DNA from: Chloroflexi bacterium RBG_13_51_36 | GTDB lineage: Bacteria > Chloroflexota > Dehalococcoidia > GIF9 > AB-539-J10 | Assembly: GCA_001796515.1 (NCBI GenBank) | Contig: MGMS01000052.1 | Location: 1 to 35,380 of the forward strand | Length of the DNA: 35,380 nucleotides | Direction of reading: 5' to 3' | Shown: one piece after another, positions 1 to 7,631 of the stretch | Position numbering within the stretch: the stretch's first letter is position 1 | Layout: each line of letters begins with the position of its first letter | Notes under the pieces: model-generated | The model's database searches: none | What the model was told of the DNA's origin: nothing | The model's input: the letters and a program-made list of their open reading frames with translations, nothing else | Made by a program: the position numbers and the translations under genes

Positions 1-276
1 GATGAATATCTGGTGACCAACCCTGCCGGACAAGCCCTCGTAGACCTCTACTACAAAGTCAGTCCACCAATAGCAGAGTTCATAACCGAGCATCCAAGTC
101 TGAAGCCAGTGGTCAGGGCTGGGCTGTCGCCTGTTGTGGCTATGAGCGCCGTAGCTGTCAACACTTCTCTGATTGAGAAGGCAGCTATAGCAGGCTTGCT
201 GGTGCTGATTTCAGTGGCGGTGGCTATATGGGCGATAGGGCAGAGCGGCAAAGGTCCAAGGTATAGCCGAGGGTAA
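1..276 (+). CDS. C-terminal tail of a CFI-box-CTERM surface protein (partial, 5' end missing)
   Basis: The reading frame is open from base 1 (DEYLVTNPAGQALVDLYY...) and ends with TAA at 274-276, so only the last 91 residues are present. The sequence DEYL..NP.G..LV..YY..SPP.A.FI matches the conserved tail of CFI-box-CTERM proteins, which continues into one hydrophobic helix (roughly residues 62-80, AGLLVLISVAVAIWAIG) and a short basic end (KGPRYSRG). Such tails are known to sit at the end of secreted, variable ectodomains and are thought to act as sorting or anchoring signals. The CFI box and the ectodomain lie outside the window, so the function of the full protein cannot be told. An internal GTG at 13 is not the real start. 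Confidence 0.8.
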   Translation, partial: DEYLVTNPAGQALVDLYYKVSPPIAEFITEHPSLKPVVRAGLSPVVAMSAVAVNTSLIEKAAIAGLLVLISVAVAIWAIGQSGKGPRYSRG

Positions 277-487
277 AGGGCCCGCCTGCTTGCCGTAGTA
301 TCTCCACGACCCTGTGGCAATGATCCACTGGCACAGGGAACTGTTTTTCCTCTGGGGCCGTTCAATTACATCACCCTGACACTGAATGAAACGAAAAGAG
401 AGTCTCTAAACGCTGTCCTCAGCGATGAGCGGGATTCCTAGGTATTTGTCGTGACCAAGCAGGTTCAGGACTCAAAGAACCGGCACT

Positions 488-1132
488 ATGTTAGAATCTC
501 AACTGATGCCATATATCATCCGCCCTATGAAGTATGAGGACATCCCCCAGGTAGCCCAAATTGATAGAGAGGCTTTCCCCGGAGAGTGGGTGTTTCGGTC
601 TCAAGCAGCATATAAGCAGGACCTCGACAATCCGTCCATCCGCTATATGGTGGCCTGTAAGGAGAAGCATGTGCCGGAGCCCAAAGGGCAAGCTTTGGAG
701 AAACCACCTTGGTTCAAACGGCTGTTCAGTTATGAGCGGCGTCTTAACATCCAGGAATACATAGTTGGCTTTTCTGGCTTCTGGATGATGACGGGTGAGG
801 CGCATATCATTGCTATTGGCGTCAGAAATGACTATCGGCAACTTGGGGTAGGTGAGGGTCTGCTCATCTTAACGATTGAACTGGCACAGATATCAAATGC
901 CAACATCGTGACTCTGGAAGTGCGTGCCTCCAATAAGATAGCTCAGGAACTGTACAAAAAATATCGCTTCCAGGTGGTAGGGAGGCGCCTGAGGTATTAT
1001 TCTAGCGATGGAGAGGACGCCATAATCATGAGCACGGACAATATTACTTCTGTGCCATTTCAAGCGTCTTTTCAGCAGTTGAAAGAAGACTATGCCCAGA
1101 GGCACCGCGAGATTCTTGCTCGGGTCTGCTAA
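488..1132 (+). CDS. RimI-like GNAT N-acetyltransferase
   Basis: This is a GNAT-fold acetyltransferase of 214 residues, or 208 if the ATG at 506 (MPYIIRPMKYEDIPQV) is used. The N-terminal IRPM..EDIPQV..ID.EAFPGEW matches the start of ribosomal-protein-alanine acetyltransferases. The acetyl-CoA loop is visible as RQLGVGEGLL after beta-4, followed by TLEVRASN..AQELYKKYRF, the usual C-terminal signature of the RimI group. The family acetylates the N-terminal alanine of a ribosomal protein or related substrates; the actual substrate here is unknown. An insertion of about 30 residues (around 60-95) between strands is longer than in E. coli RimI. Neither candidate start has a good ribosome binding site. 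The 3' end overlaps the convergent pscS gene by 3 bases. Confidence 0.75.
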   Translation: MLESQLMPYIIRPMKYEDIPQVAQIDREAFPGEWVFRSQAAYKQDLDNPSIRYMVACKEKHVPEPKGQALEKPPWFKRLFSYERRLNIQEYIVGFSGFWMMTGEAHIIAIGVRNDYRQLGVGEGLLILTIELAQISNANIVTLEVRASNKIAQELYKKYRFQVVGRRLRYYSSDGEDAIIMSTDNITSVPFQASFQQLKEDYAQRHREILARVC

Positions 1133-2268
1133 GCATACTTACTCAGGATAGCCTTGAAAGAGTCTATGACATAGCCTAGCTGCTGCCTATCAACAGCAAA
1201 GGTGGAGACCTTGAAAGACCTGGCTAAGCCGGGCTGTGGTCCCCAGATGCCTCTTTCCTTCAATTCTTTGTAGACGAAATATCCCTTCTCTCGAACTCGC
1301 TTTGAGATTTCATAGAGCGCAGGGGCATCGAAGTGTAGCAAATCATGTCTGTGTGGTTTTTCGCCTAATTGGCGAAAGCCCAATTTCTCAAGCTCGGCGG
1401 AAAACCACTGTGCCTTGGATACCTGCTCATCCCAATGCTGCACCCTTTCTTTCACAGAGGGGAAGGAAGCCATGAGCGTTATCAGGGGTACTCCCCTTAT
1501 GCTACAGCCGAGGAGTTCTATATCTTTGTTGCGGTATTTGCCAGATTTTCTCAACACTACCTCTTCCCATTTCTTCTTCATTCCCGTCACCCCAGCAGGT
1601 CCGGCCGAGGCCATGCTTTTGTGGCCGCTGCCAACGATAAAATCGACCCCTATCTGTTCCATGCTTAGGGGCATTCTTCCCACCGCGTAGGCCCCGTTGA
1701 GGACATAAGGAATGTCGTATTCCTGGGAAATCTCTCCCAATCTTTTGGCGTCAGGAAGGTTTCCATAATTGCCGTCCGGATAAGTTAATAGAATCAACTT
1801 AGGGGCATGTTCTTTGATGAGTGGTGCGTATTCGTTGACGTCGACCTTAAATTCCGGATGTCCGGAGTTGGGCACCTCGATTACATTTAGCCCCACCCTT
1901 TCAGCAGCGACAACGGTTGTATAATGCTTGTTAGCATCGACAAGGATTGAATCGCCCGGCCGGGCCAGGGAGTGCATGATCATGAATTTAGCTTCCCGGG
2001 CTCCGTGGGTTACGGTGGCAACTTCGCAACCTAAGAATTGGGGTAGAAGCTCCTGGACGAAGTCCCGGATGGGGGGATTGCTCACGTTACATAGACTGCC
2101 CTGGCAAAAATCACACACGGAATATCCATCCGCAAATTCTATCAAAGCCTCCCTGGCGGCATTGGTAAGTATGCCGCCTGTCTGTAAAGGCATGAGGTTA
2201 ATGAGCTCCTTATGTTCCCTGCGCAACCCACGGAGCTTCTGTAATGATTTACTGCTTTCCTGTTCCAT
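1129..2268 (-). CDS. pscS: O-phospho-L-seryl-tRNA:Cys-tRNA synthase (SepCysS)
   Basis: This 379-residue PLP enzyme converts phosphoseryl-tRNA(Cys) to Cys-tRNA(Cys). The diagnostic stretches of the family are all there: MPLQTGG (26-32), GYSVCDFC (48-55), THGAREAK (87-94), YPDGNYGN (163-170), GSGHKSM (213-219), with Lys217 as the PLP lysine, and LLGCSIRG (252-259). Cys52, Cys55 and Cys255 correspond to the three cysteines known to be essential in the archaeal enzyme (Cys39, Cys42 and Cys247 in Archaeoglobus). An additional Cys60 follows the CxxC. Relative to the Archaeoglobus protein there is a 13-residue N-terminal extension rich in charged residues. The gene starts 34 bases after sepS on the same strand, with AGGAGG just upstream of the ATG, so the two steps of the pathway are co-transcribed. 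It stops at TAG. Confidence 0.96.
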   Translation of the reverse strand: MEQESSKSLQKLRGLRREHKELINLMPLQTGGILTNAAREALIEFADGYSVCDFCQGSLCNVSNPPIRDFVQELLPQFLGCEVATVTHGAREAKFMIMHSLARPGDSILVDANKHYTTVVAAERVGLNVIEVPNSGHPEFKVDVNEYAPLIKEHAPKLILLTYPDGNYGNLPDAKRLGEISQEYDIPYVLNGAYAVGRMPLSMEQIGVDFIVGSGHKSMASAGPAGVTGMKKKWEEVVLRKSGKYRNKDIELLGCSIRGVPLITLMASFPSVKERVQHWDEQVSKAQWFSAELEKLGFRQLGEKPHRHDLLHFDAPALYEISKRVREKGYFVYKELKERGIWGPQPGLARSFKVSTFAVDRQQLGYVIDSFKAILSKYA

Positions 2269-2302
2269 CTGCCTCCTCAGGAAATGACAACTACATGCTG
2301 TC

Positions 2303-3814
2303 TCATAATCTTTTGTTGACTTCTATAGTCACGAATACGGGGCCGCTGACACCTATCTTCTTCTGTCGCCCTTCGATATGTTGTCGAATGGTTTCGGGAA
2401 TCTGAAGATTAAGGTCGGAGAGATGCTTTATGCCCTTGACCCGATAGGTTAAGTTACTGGTGCTGTCTTCTATTGCCGCCGCGGCACCCATGGCTACAGC
2501 ACGCATATAGTTTATGCCGGTGTGTGTTCCTGAAGGCACAACATCACTGTAAATAGCGCCTTTGGCAACGCAGATTTCGTTGAAACCGGCGGGACCTATT
2601 AATCTCTTGCCGGCCTCTGTTTCGACAATCTTCACCTCAATGAACTCGTCTTTCCAGGCCAAAAACTCACAGGGGGCAATCTCGTCTTTGTGCTGTCGGG
2701 CGGTTTTCTCAATTGCCTGGGCTATTTCCTGTCCTCTGGCTGTCTGAGGGCTGGCTATGTACGTGATTGACTCAGCTATCTCCTCGTCAGAATACTCTGT
2801 GATGGAAAACTGGGGATATGCTAGCCTTCTCAGATCGTCTATTTCATAAATGAGCATCCCCAGCCGCTCAATACCGAATCCGGCATTGAACACAGGGTAT
2901 TTAATATCGAAATTGGCCAGGGCCACCGGCGAATACATGCCAATGTCCGCTATCTCGAGCCAGCTTCCTTTGTGCTTGATGAAGACCTCCTGCTCCTGCC
3001 CCGGGGCATAGTATTTGGATGTTGCCATCTTGGTCTCAAATTTGATGTCGGTAAAGCCATATTGCCGCATGATGTCCCTGGTAATCGCGCTTCCTGCATC
3101 TAAAGACGCTTCAGGGTCCATAACCACGATAGATGCGGAGTGGTGGACGCGCAAATGCCGGGCATCCTCTCTCTGTTCGTTGCGATACCTGGGGCCCACG
3201 GAGAACAAGGCGACCGGGAAACTGGCTTTGTTCTGCAATGCTGCCAGACTATGAAACCAGGTAGCCGTCATGTGACTTCTCAGAGTCTTGTTGGAGGGCA
3301 CCGGCTGTAACTCTCTTACCTCGGGGAAGACTTTGTCCATGAGCTCTGTAGCCTGGTAGTCAGTAATACCCAGTCTGGCAATTAGCTCTTCAATGAGATT
3401 GTCGGACTCGATTTCCCCCTTTTTGTAATTTCTGAAAATGGTCTGTAATTTCTCGATGTCAATTTCTTTGGCTATCTCTTTTACCTGGGCTATTCTCTTC
3501 TCACTCAGCCCAATGTCGGGACGAGGCAATTCCGCCAAATAGAAGGCCCTGTCGAGAATTACTCGAGCTTCTGGCCCATACTGCTTGGCCACATCGCTGT
3601 CGGGCAGCACAGTCAGGTTCTCGACCTCATCAAAGCCCAGGTTCAGCAGGATCTCACGAGATTTCTGAATTAGTTCCCGTACAAGATGGGGTTTCCCTTT
3701 GTTTGGCAGAGAGATTTCCGTCCCGCTGGGAATAAGCTTCGCTGTAGCCATCCAGGCATCGGTGAAATTCTCTCTTGCCTTGGATTTTATTTCACCGGTA
3801 TCGAAGGTTGACAT
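2303..3814 (-). CDS. sepS: O-phosphoserine--tRNA(Cys) ligase (SepRS)
   Basis: This is a class II aminoacyl-tRNA synthetase of 503 residues that charges tRNA(Cys) with O-phosphoserine. It resembles PheRS alpha in its core but carries SepRS features: SHMTATWF (180-187), motif 2 VGPRYRNEQREDARHLRVHH (206-225) followed by SAS at 226-228, where the archaeal enzyme binds the phosphate, and motif 3 NAGFGIERLGML (310-321). The C-terminal 120 residues (from about 385) form the extra domain used for anticodon recognition in archaeal SepRS. Length is close to the archaeal enzymes. There is no Shine-Dalgarno sequence, but a TATATT (3822-3827, minus) lies 7 bases from the ATG, so the message may be leaderless. 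It is upstream of pscS in the same operon. Whether the genome also has CysRS cannot be seen here. Confidence 0.96.
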   Translation of the reverse strand: MSTFDTGEIKSKARENFTDAWMATAKLIPSGTEISLPNKGKPHLVRELIQKSREILLNLGFDEVENLTVLPDSDVAKQYGPEARVILDRAFYLAELPRPDIGLSEKRIAQVKEIAKEIDIEKLQTIFRNYKKGEIESDNLIEELIARLGITDYQATELMDKVFPEVRELQPVPSNKTLRSHMTATWFHSLAALQNKASFPVALFSVGPRYRNEQREDARHLRVHHSASIVVMDPEASLDAGSAITRDIMRQYGFTDIKFETKMATSKYYAPGQEQEVFIKHKGSWLEIADIGMYSPVALANFDIKYPVFNAGFGIERLGMLIYEIDDLRRLAYPQFSITEYSDEEIAESITYIASPQTARGQEIAQAIEKTARQHKDEIAPCEFLAWKDEFIEVKIVETEAGKRLIGPAGFNEICVAKGAIYSDVVPSGTHTGINYMRAVAMGAAAAIEDSTSNLTYRVKGIKHLSDLNLQIPETIRQHIEGRQKKIGVSGPVFVTIEVNKRL

Positions 3815-3904
3815 GGCCTAAAATATACATCAAAGAAGCTATTCCATTCTACGCTCAGCCGCGTTTTCAGCACCCGGACCATTCCACGGGAAGCAGCAGA
3901 CCTG

Positions 3905-4180
3905 CTATTGCGTCTTGTTCTTCTCTCCCGGGGTATCTTCGACCCTCTCCACCTCGATAGTACACTCTGTGACCAGTGCTGCAATTGCTCCCACAGCAGC
4001 CAGCACCGGAGCTGCCAGGGCCGTCACCGCGGCCACACCAACGCCGACCGTCAACGGTATATCTATTAGCGGGCGCCCCTTATGTATTAGACGGACTCTT
4101 CTGATATTTCCCTGATGTATTAGCTCCTTGATTTTCTCGACCACCTGGCTTCCATCTACGGTGAACTTCTCGGTTGCCAT
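3905..4180 (-). CDS. DUF4342 domain protein
   Basis: This small protein has 91 residues. The N-terminal half (EKFTVDGSQVVEKIKELI then HQGNIRRVRLIHKGRPLIDIPLTVG) is the typical DUF4342 pattern, a UBA-like helical segment followed by a beta hairpin. A hydrophobic stretch at about 46-70 (VAAVTALAAPVLAAVGAIAALV) is probably one membrane helix, then TECTIEVER and an acidic/basic tail. The function of the family is not known. AAGGAGG lies about 8 bases before the ATG and fixes the start. It sits 36 bases after pncC and 90 bases before sepS on the same strand, so it may belong to the same transcription unit, though a promoter-like TATATT before sepS suggests sepS can also be expressed separately. 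Confidence 0.8.
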   Translation of the reverse strand: MATEKFTVDGSQVVEKIKELIHQGNIRRVRLIHKGRPLIDIPLTVGVGVAAVTALAAPVLAAVGAIAALVTECTIEVERVEDTPGEKNKTQ

Positions 4181-4216
4181 TGTCTCTGCCTCCTTCCATT
4201 CGTAACCTTCACATAC

Positions 4217-4732
4217 TTATCTTCGACCTGTGGTGTCGATGCATTGCACCAAGTATCGCTTCAGCATATCCAGCACCGCCTCGGCGGCGCCCAGCTTGTT
4301 TCCCTCTCGATTTCCTGAAAAGACATGCGTCTGACTGAAGCTTATATCTTCGGCTGCCAGGCCCAGGTAGAAAAGTCCCACAGGTTTTGAAGGAGTACCG
4401 CCTGCAGGACCGGCAATGCCTGTATCGGAGACGCATATGTCTACGTCCAGGAGCTTCCTGCCGCCCCGGGCCATCTCCAGAGCGCTTCGCTCGCTCACGG
4501 CTCCATGTTTTTCAAGAGTTGCTTTCTTTACCCCAACCAGGGCAATCTTTGCCTCGTTGCTGTAAGCTACCAGCGAGCCCTTGAAATAATCGGAGCTACC
4601 GGGAACATTGGTTATCCTATCGGCTATCCTGCCGCCGGTAGCCGACTCGACGGTGCCAATGGTCAACAATCTGCCGGTTTTAGCCTGGTATTTCTTTATT
4701 AGACGGGGAATTTCCACTTCCAGTTCTGCCAT
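4217..4732 (-). CDS. pncC: Nicotinamide-nucleotide amidohydrolase (CinA C-terminal domain family)
   Basis: This is a stand-alone CinA C-terminal domain of 171 residues, the usual length for PncC, which deamidates nicotinamide mononucleotide to nicotinic acid mononucleotide in NAD salvage. Motifs seen are TVESATGGRIADRIT (27-41; Ser in the ESxTGG box is the expected nucleophile), GSSDYFKGSLVAYSNEAK (45-62), the helix ALEMARGGRKLLDVDICVS and DTGIAGPAGGTPSKPVGLFY. There is no N-terminal MoCF/COG1058 domain, unlike long CinA proteins. No ribosome binding site is visible before the ATG; a TAGAAT lies 9 to 15 bases upstream, so the transcript may be almost leaderless. It is divergent from the metallo-hydrolase gene, sharing a 41-base spacer. 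Confidence 0.85.
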   Translation of the reverse strand: MAELEVEIPRLIKKYQAKTGRLLTIGTVESATGGRIADRITNVPGSSDYFKGSLVAYSNEAKIALVGVKKATLEKHGAVSERSALEMARGGRKLLDVDICVSDTGIAGPAGGTPSKPVGLFYLGLAAEDISFSQTHVFSGNREGNKLGAAEAVLDMLKRYLVQCIDTTGRR

Positions 4733-4773
4733 TGCTCGTTAATTCTAGCAGATTTCCTTGCTATAATTCAGCG
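4733..4773. promoter_or_regulatory. Divergent promoter spacer between pncC and the MBL-fold gene
   Basis: The spacer is AT-rich. On the plus strand TATAAT lies at 4762-4767, six bases before the ATG at 4774, so the predicted transcription start coincides with the start codon. On the minus strand TAGAAT (complement of 4742-4747) lies about the same distance from the pncC ATG. The -35 boxes are weak on both strands and neither gene has a Shine-Dalgarno sequence here, so leaderless messages in both directions are inferred rather than shown. Confidence 0.5.
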
Positions 4774-5550
4774 ATGGCTGAATTGACCGACACCATCACC
4801 TTTCTGGGCACTGCCGCTGCCCGGTTTGTGCTGATTCACCAGTTTCTGGCTTCCGGAGGCGCCTGGCTTAACCTTGGTGACACCCAAATACTCCTTGACC
4901 CCGGTCCGGGTTCCCTGGTCCAGGTTGCCAGGAGGAAACTCGACCCCAGTAAATTGGACGCTATTATTCTGTCTCACAAGCACCTAGACCATAGTGGGGA
5001 CATTAACATTATGATTGAGGCTATGACCGACGCGGGGACAAAGAAGCGCGGCATGGTCTTTGCTCCCGCCGATGCCTTAAACCAGGACCCTGTTATCCTG
5101 TCTTATTTACGGTCCTATCCCCAGAGCATACAGGTTTTGACTGAGGACGGGTCCTATACAATAGACGACGTTTCTTTTAGGACTCCGGTCAGGCACAAAC
5201 ATCCGGTGGAAACATACGGCTTCATCTTCCGAACGCCGCGGCATACCTTCTCTTGGATTACTGACACCAGATATTTCGAAGGTCTGGCCGGTTACTACGA
5301 AGGCGATTTGCTGATCATCAATGTGGTTCGATTGAACCCCGGAGCCCCTCTTGACCACTTATCTCTGCCTGAGGCCGGAACCATAATCGAGAAGCTAAGG
5401 CCGAAGACAGCTATACTCACTCATTTCGGCATGACCATGTGGCGGGCCAGAACCTGGGAGTTAGCCAAGAAATTGACTGAAGAGACCGGAGTCACAGTCA
5501 TTGCCGCCAGAGACGGCTTGAAGTTCGACCTGGCGCAACTGGATAAGTAG
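4774..5550 (+). CDS. MBL-fold metallo-hydrolase (RNase Z / PhnP-like)
   Basis: This protein of 258 residues begins MAELTDTITFLGTAAARFV, the typical first strand of the metallo-beta-lactamase fold. The zinc-binding motif is SHKHLDHSGD (around residue 68-77), in which the usual first position HxHxDH is present as H-K-H-L-D-H. Further ligands are likely His in VRHKHPVETYG, Asp in WITDTRYFE and His in ILTHFGMTMW. The overall pattern fits the RNase Z/PhnP-like group of phosphodiesterases; the substrate is not predictable. An upstream in-frame ATG at 4732 would place the TATAAT inside the coding region, so the start at 4774 is preferred. The gene is alone on its strand. Confidence 0.8.
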   Translation: MAELTDTITFLGTAAARFVLIHQFLASGGAWLNLGDTQILLDPGPGSLVQVARRKLDPSKLDAIILSHKHLDHSGDINIMIEAMTDAGTKKRGMVFAPADALNQDPVILSYLRSYPQSIQVLTEDGSYTIDDVSFRTPVRHKHPVETYGFIFRTPRHTFSWITDTRYFEGLAGYYEGDLLIINVVRLNPGAPLDHLSLPEAGTIIEKLRPKTAILTHFGMTMWRARTWELAKKLTEETGVTVIAARDGLKFDLAQLDK

Positions 5551-5578
5551 CAGGATACAAGCTCTACCCTAGCGAGTC

Positions 5579-6658
5579 CTAACTCACCATCGTCTTTCTG
5601 AATAACATAATCCCTGTCGCAAAAAGAACAACTGTCCAGCCGACAAGCCAGTAAATATCGAGTACGATAGCTGAGAAAGGAGAGCCGTTGAGAACAGCCC
5701 GGGAGGCATCTATGGCGTGGATGAAAGGAAGGGCTCCGGCAATGCTTCTGATAGCCGAAGGCATGCGGTCCACTGTGAACCAGGCCCCGGAGATCATGGC
5801 CATGGGAACGATGAAGATCCACGATATGCCGGTTTGAGATTCGCTTTTGACCAGGCTGCCTACTATCATACCTATCCCGACAGAGCAGAGCCCGATAAGA
5901 AAGAAGATGAGGAAGGCATGCCCCAGGTTGCCGACAACGGTGAGACCCAGCGCCATGCCCACGCCAAGATAAATCAGCGTGGAGACGATGAGCACCGGAA
6001 TAAAGGGCAGGGAATAGCCCAGGATGAAGTCCCAGGGTTTTGCCGGGGTAGTGAACATCCGAATCAAAAAGCCCCTCTCCCTGTCACCGGCGATTATCCC
6101 AGCCGCTGTGGAAATCAAAATCATGAGTCCGTAAACAGCTATCCCGGGAAAATAGAAGTTGACAGCCGGATTCTTTATCTCGCTTTCCGTTCCTTTCAGC
6201 TCAACATTCAAAGGAGGAGGCACCCCCAGGAATTGAGAGCCGACAGCCTCTATAACAGGTTTTAACTGTAGACCTGTCATCGGGTCGGCTGCCTTGTAGA
6301 TCAACTCTAGGGTGATAGTCTGGTTGCCGTGCTGTGCCGCCTGGAATCCCGAAGGAATCAATAAGTAGAGTGATATTCTGCCGTCCTGCAGGTCTACTTG
6401 TGCCTGGGATTCTTCACTGTATATCGGCTGGTTCAGCTCGATAGCATCTACGTGTCCAAGATACTGTATGAACGCGGAGGAGTTTTGTGAGCGGTCTTCG
6501 TCCACTATGCTCAGCGCAATAGGGCTGGCCTGTGCGCCGCCGGCGGCGGCGATAAATACCAGCATAAAGGCAATGGGCATTCCCAGGAGAAAGCCTAGAA
6601 GCACAGGGTTTCTATAGATCTCCTTCAGGTTCCTTTTGCCAATTTCCCAGAAATTCAT
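5579..6658 (-). CDS. ABC-2 type transporter permease
   Basis: This membrane subunit of an ABC exporter has 359 residues. It has one N-terminal membrane segment (about 18-39), a large extracytoplasmic loop (about 43-170), then five more helices (about 172-190, 207-234, 245-268, 274-294 and 332-353), the layout of the ABC-2 (PF12698/PF01061) family. The end of the last helix is followed by the common tail LFRKTMVS. It lies 16 bases after the ATPase gene on the same strand, so the two form one transporter. The transported substrate is unknown; family members move drugs, lipids or peptides outward. Confidence 0.85.
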   Translation of the reverse strand: MNFWEIGKRNLKEIYRNPVLLGFLLGMPIAFMLVFIAAAGGAQASPIALSIVDEDRSQNSSAFIQYLGHVDAIELNQPIYSEESQAQVDLQDGRISLYLLIPSGFQAAQHGNQTITLELIYKAADPMTGLQLKPVIEAVGSQFLGVPPPLNVELKGTESEIKNPAVNFYFPGIAVYGLMILISTAAGIIAGDRERGFLIRMFTTPAKPWDFILGYSLPFIPVLIVSTLIYLGVGMALGLTVVGNLGHAFLIFFLIGLCSVGIGMIVGSLVKSESQTGISWIFIVPMAMISGAWFTVDRMPSAIRSIAGALPFIHAIDASRAVLNGSPFSAIVLDIYWLVGWTVVLFATGIMLFRKTMVS

Positions 6659-6674
6659 TTCCTTCGCCTCTCCT

Positions 6675-7595
6675 CTAGTCTCTGAGCTTCTTTCCCGTTA
6701 TCTGGATAAAGACGTCCTCCAAGGTTGGCTGCTCTAAGGCAGCGGAATAAACGGCAACTCCTCGGGAATGGAGATAGTCCACTATCTCCTGGAAGTTCAA
6801 CTCTTTGTGGTAAATCTTGAGTCTCCCCTTGGACATCTCCAGCCTCGAGTATCTCTGCTGCAGATCCGATATGACCTCAGCGGTGAGGTTTCCTGTTGAC
6901 ACCACCATGGTACGCATCTGAAAGGTATTTGTCTTTAGCTCTTGAGGCGTGCCCAGAGCCACAACCTTGCCTTCGTCGATAATCCCTATTCGGTCCGAGA
7001 GGGAATCTGCCTCCTCCATATAATGGGTAGTGAGAAGAATCGTCTTCTTCCCTTTAAGCCCAGCTATATATTCCGAGATGGTTCTCCTGGCCTGAGGGTC
7101 CAGACCTAAGGTAGGTTCATCGAGAAACAATACTTGAGGGTTGGAAACAAGGGCCATGGCTATGCTGAGCCTGCGTTTCATCCCTCCGGAGAACCTCCGC
7201 ACCTGGTCTTTGGCTCTCTCCATGAGCCCCATTGTCTCCAGTAGTTCCTTCGAACGTGCTTTTGCTTCGTTAGAACTCAAACCGTGAACCTTGCCGATCA
7301 GAGCCAGGTTTTCCCAGCAGTTAAGGCGCTCGGAGAGGACCGTGTCTTGTGGCGATACACCGATGAGCTTCTTGACCGCAAACGGTGTTCTAACTACGTC
7401 GTATCCCAATATGGAAGCAGTTCCTCTGGTCGGCTTTAAGAGGCAACACAACATCCTGATGGTGGTAGTCTTCCCCGCGCCGTTAGGGCCGAGGAGGGAG
7501 AAAAGTTCGCCTTTATGTATCTCCAGATCAATGCCGTTTACCGCCACCAAGCTGTCAAACTCCTTGGTGAGCTTGAAGGTTTGTACCGCATTCAT
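6675..7595 (-). CDS. ABC transporter ATP-binding protein (DrrA-like)
   Basis: This is an ATPase of 306 residues with Walker A GPNGAGKT (36-43), Q-loop SPQD (81-84), signature FSGGMKRR (135-142), Walker B VLFLDEPTLGLDP (155-167) and switch His191 in TTHYMEEAD. The C-terminal domain of about 90 residues, ending in LEDVFIQITGKKLRD, is typical of the DrrA/CcmA-type ATPases that pair with ABC-2 permeases. A purine-rich GAGGGGGCTGAAG precedes the ATG. It is 36 bases downstream of the radical SAM gene and 16 bases upstream of the permease, all on the minus strand, so a three-gene operon is likely. Confidence 0.88.
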   Translation of the reverse strand: MNAVQTFKLTKEFDSLVAVNGIDLEIHKGELFSLLGPNGAGKTTTIRMLCCLLKPTRGTASILGYDVVRTPFAVKKLIGVSPQDTVLSERLNCWENLALIGKVHGLSSNEAKARSKELLETMGLMERAKDQVRRFSGGMKRRLSIAMALVSNPQVLFLDEPTLGLDPQARRTISEYIAGLKGKKTILLTTHYMEEADSLSDRIGIIDEGKVVALGTPQELKTNTFQMRTMVVSTGNLTAEVISDLQQRYSRLEMSKGRLKIYHKELNFQEIVDYLHSRGVAVYSAALEQPTLEDVFIQITGKKLRD

Positions 7596-7631
7596 TTCTT
7601 CAGCCCCCTCTTTTCATAAATAATAGCACAT

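Noticed and set aside
2303-3814. Annotation as phenylalanyl-tRNA synthetase alpha subunit
   Set aside because: Similarity is only to the class II core; SHMTATW, the SAS phosphate site, the C-terminal domain and the adjacent SepCysS gene identify SepRS. No PheRS beta gene is present.
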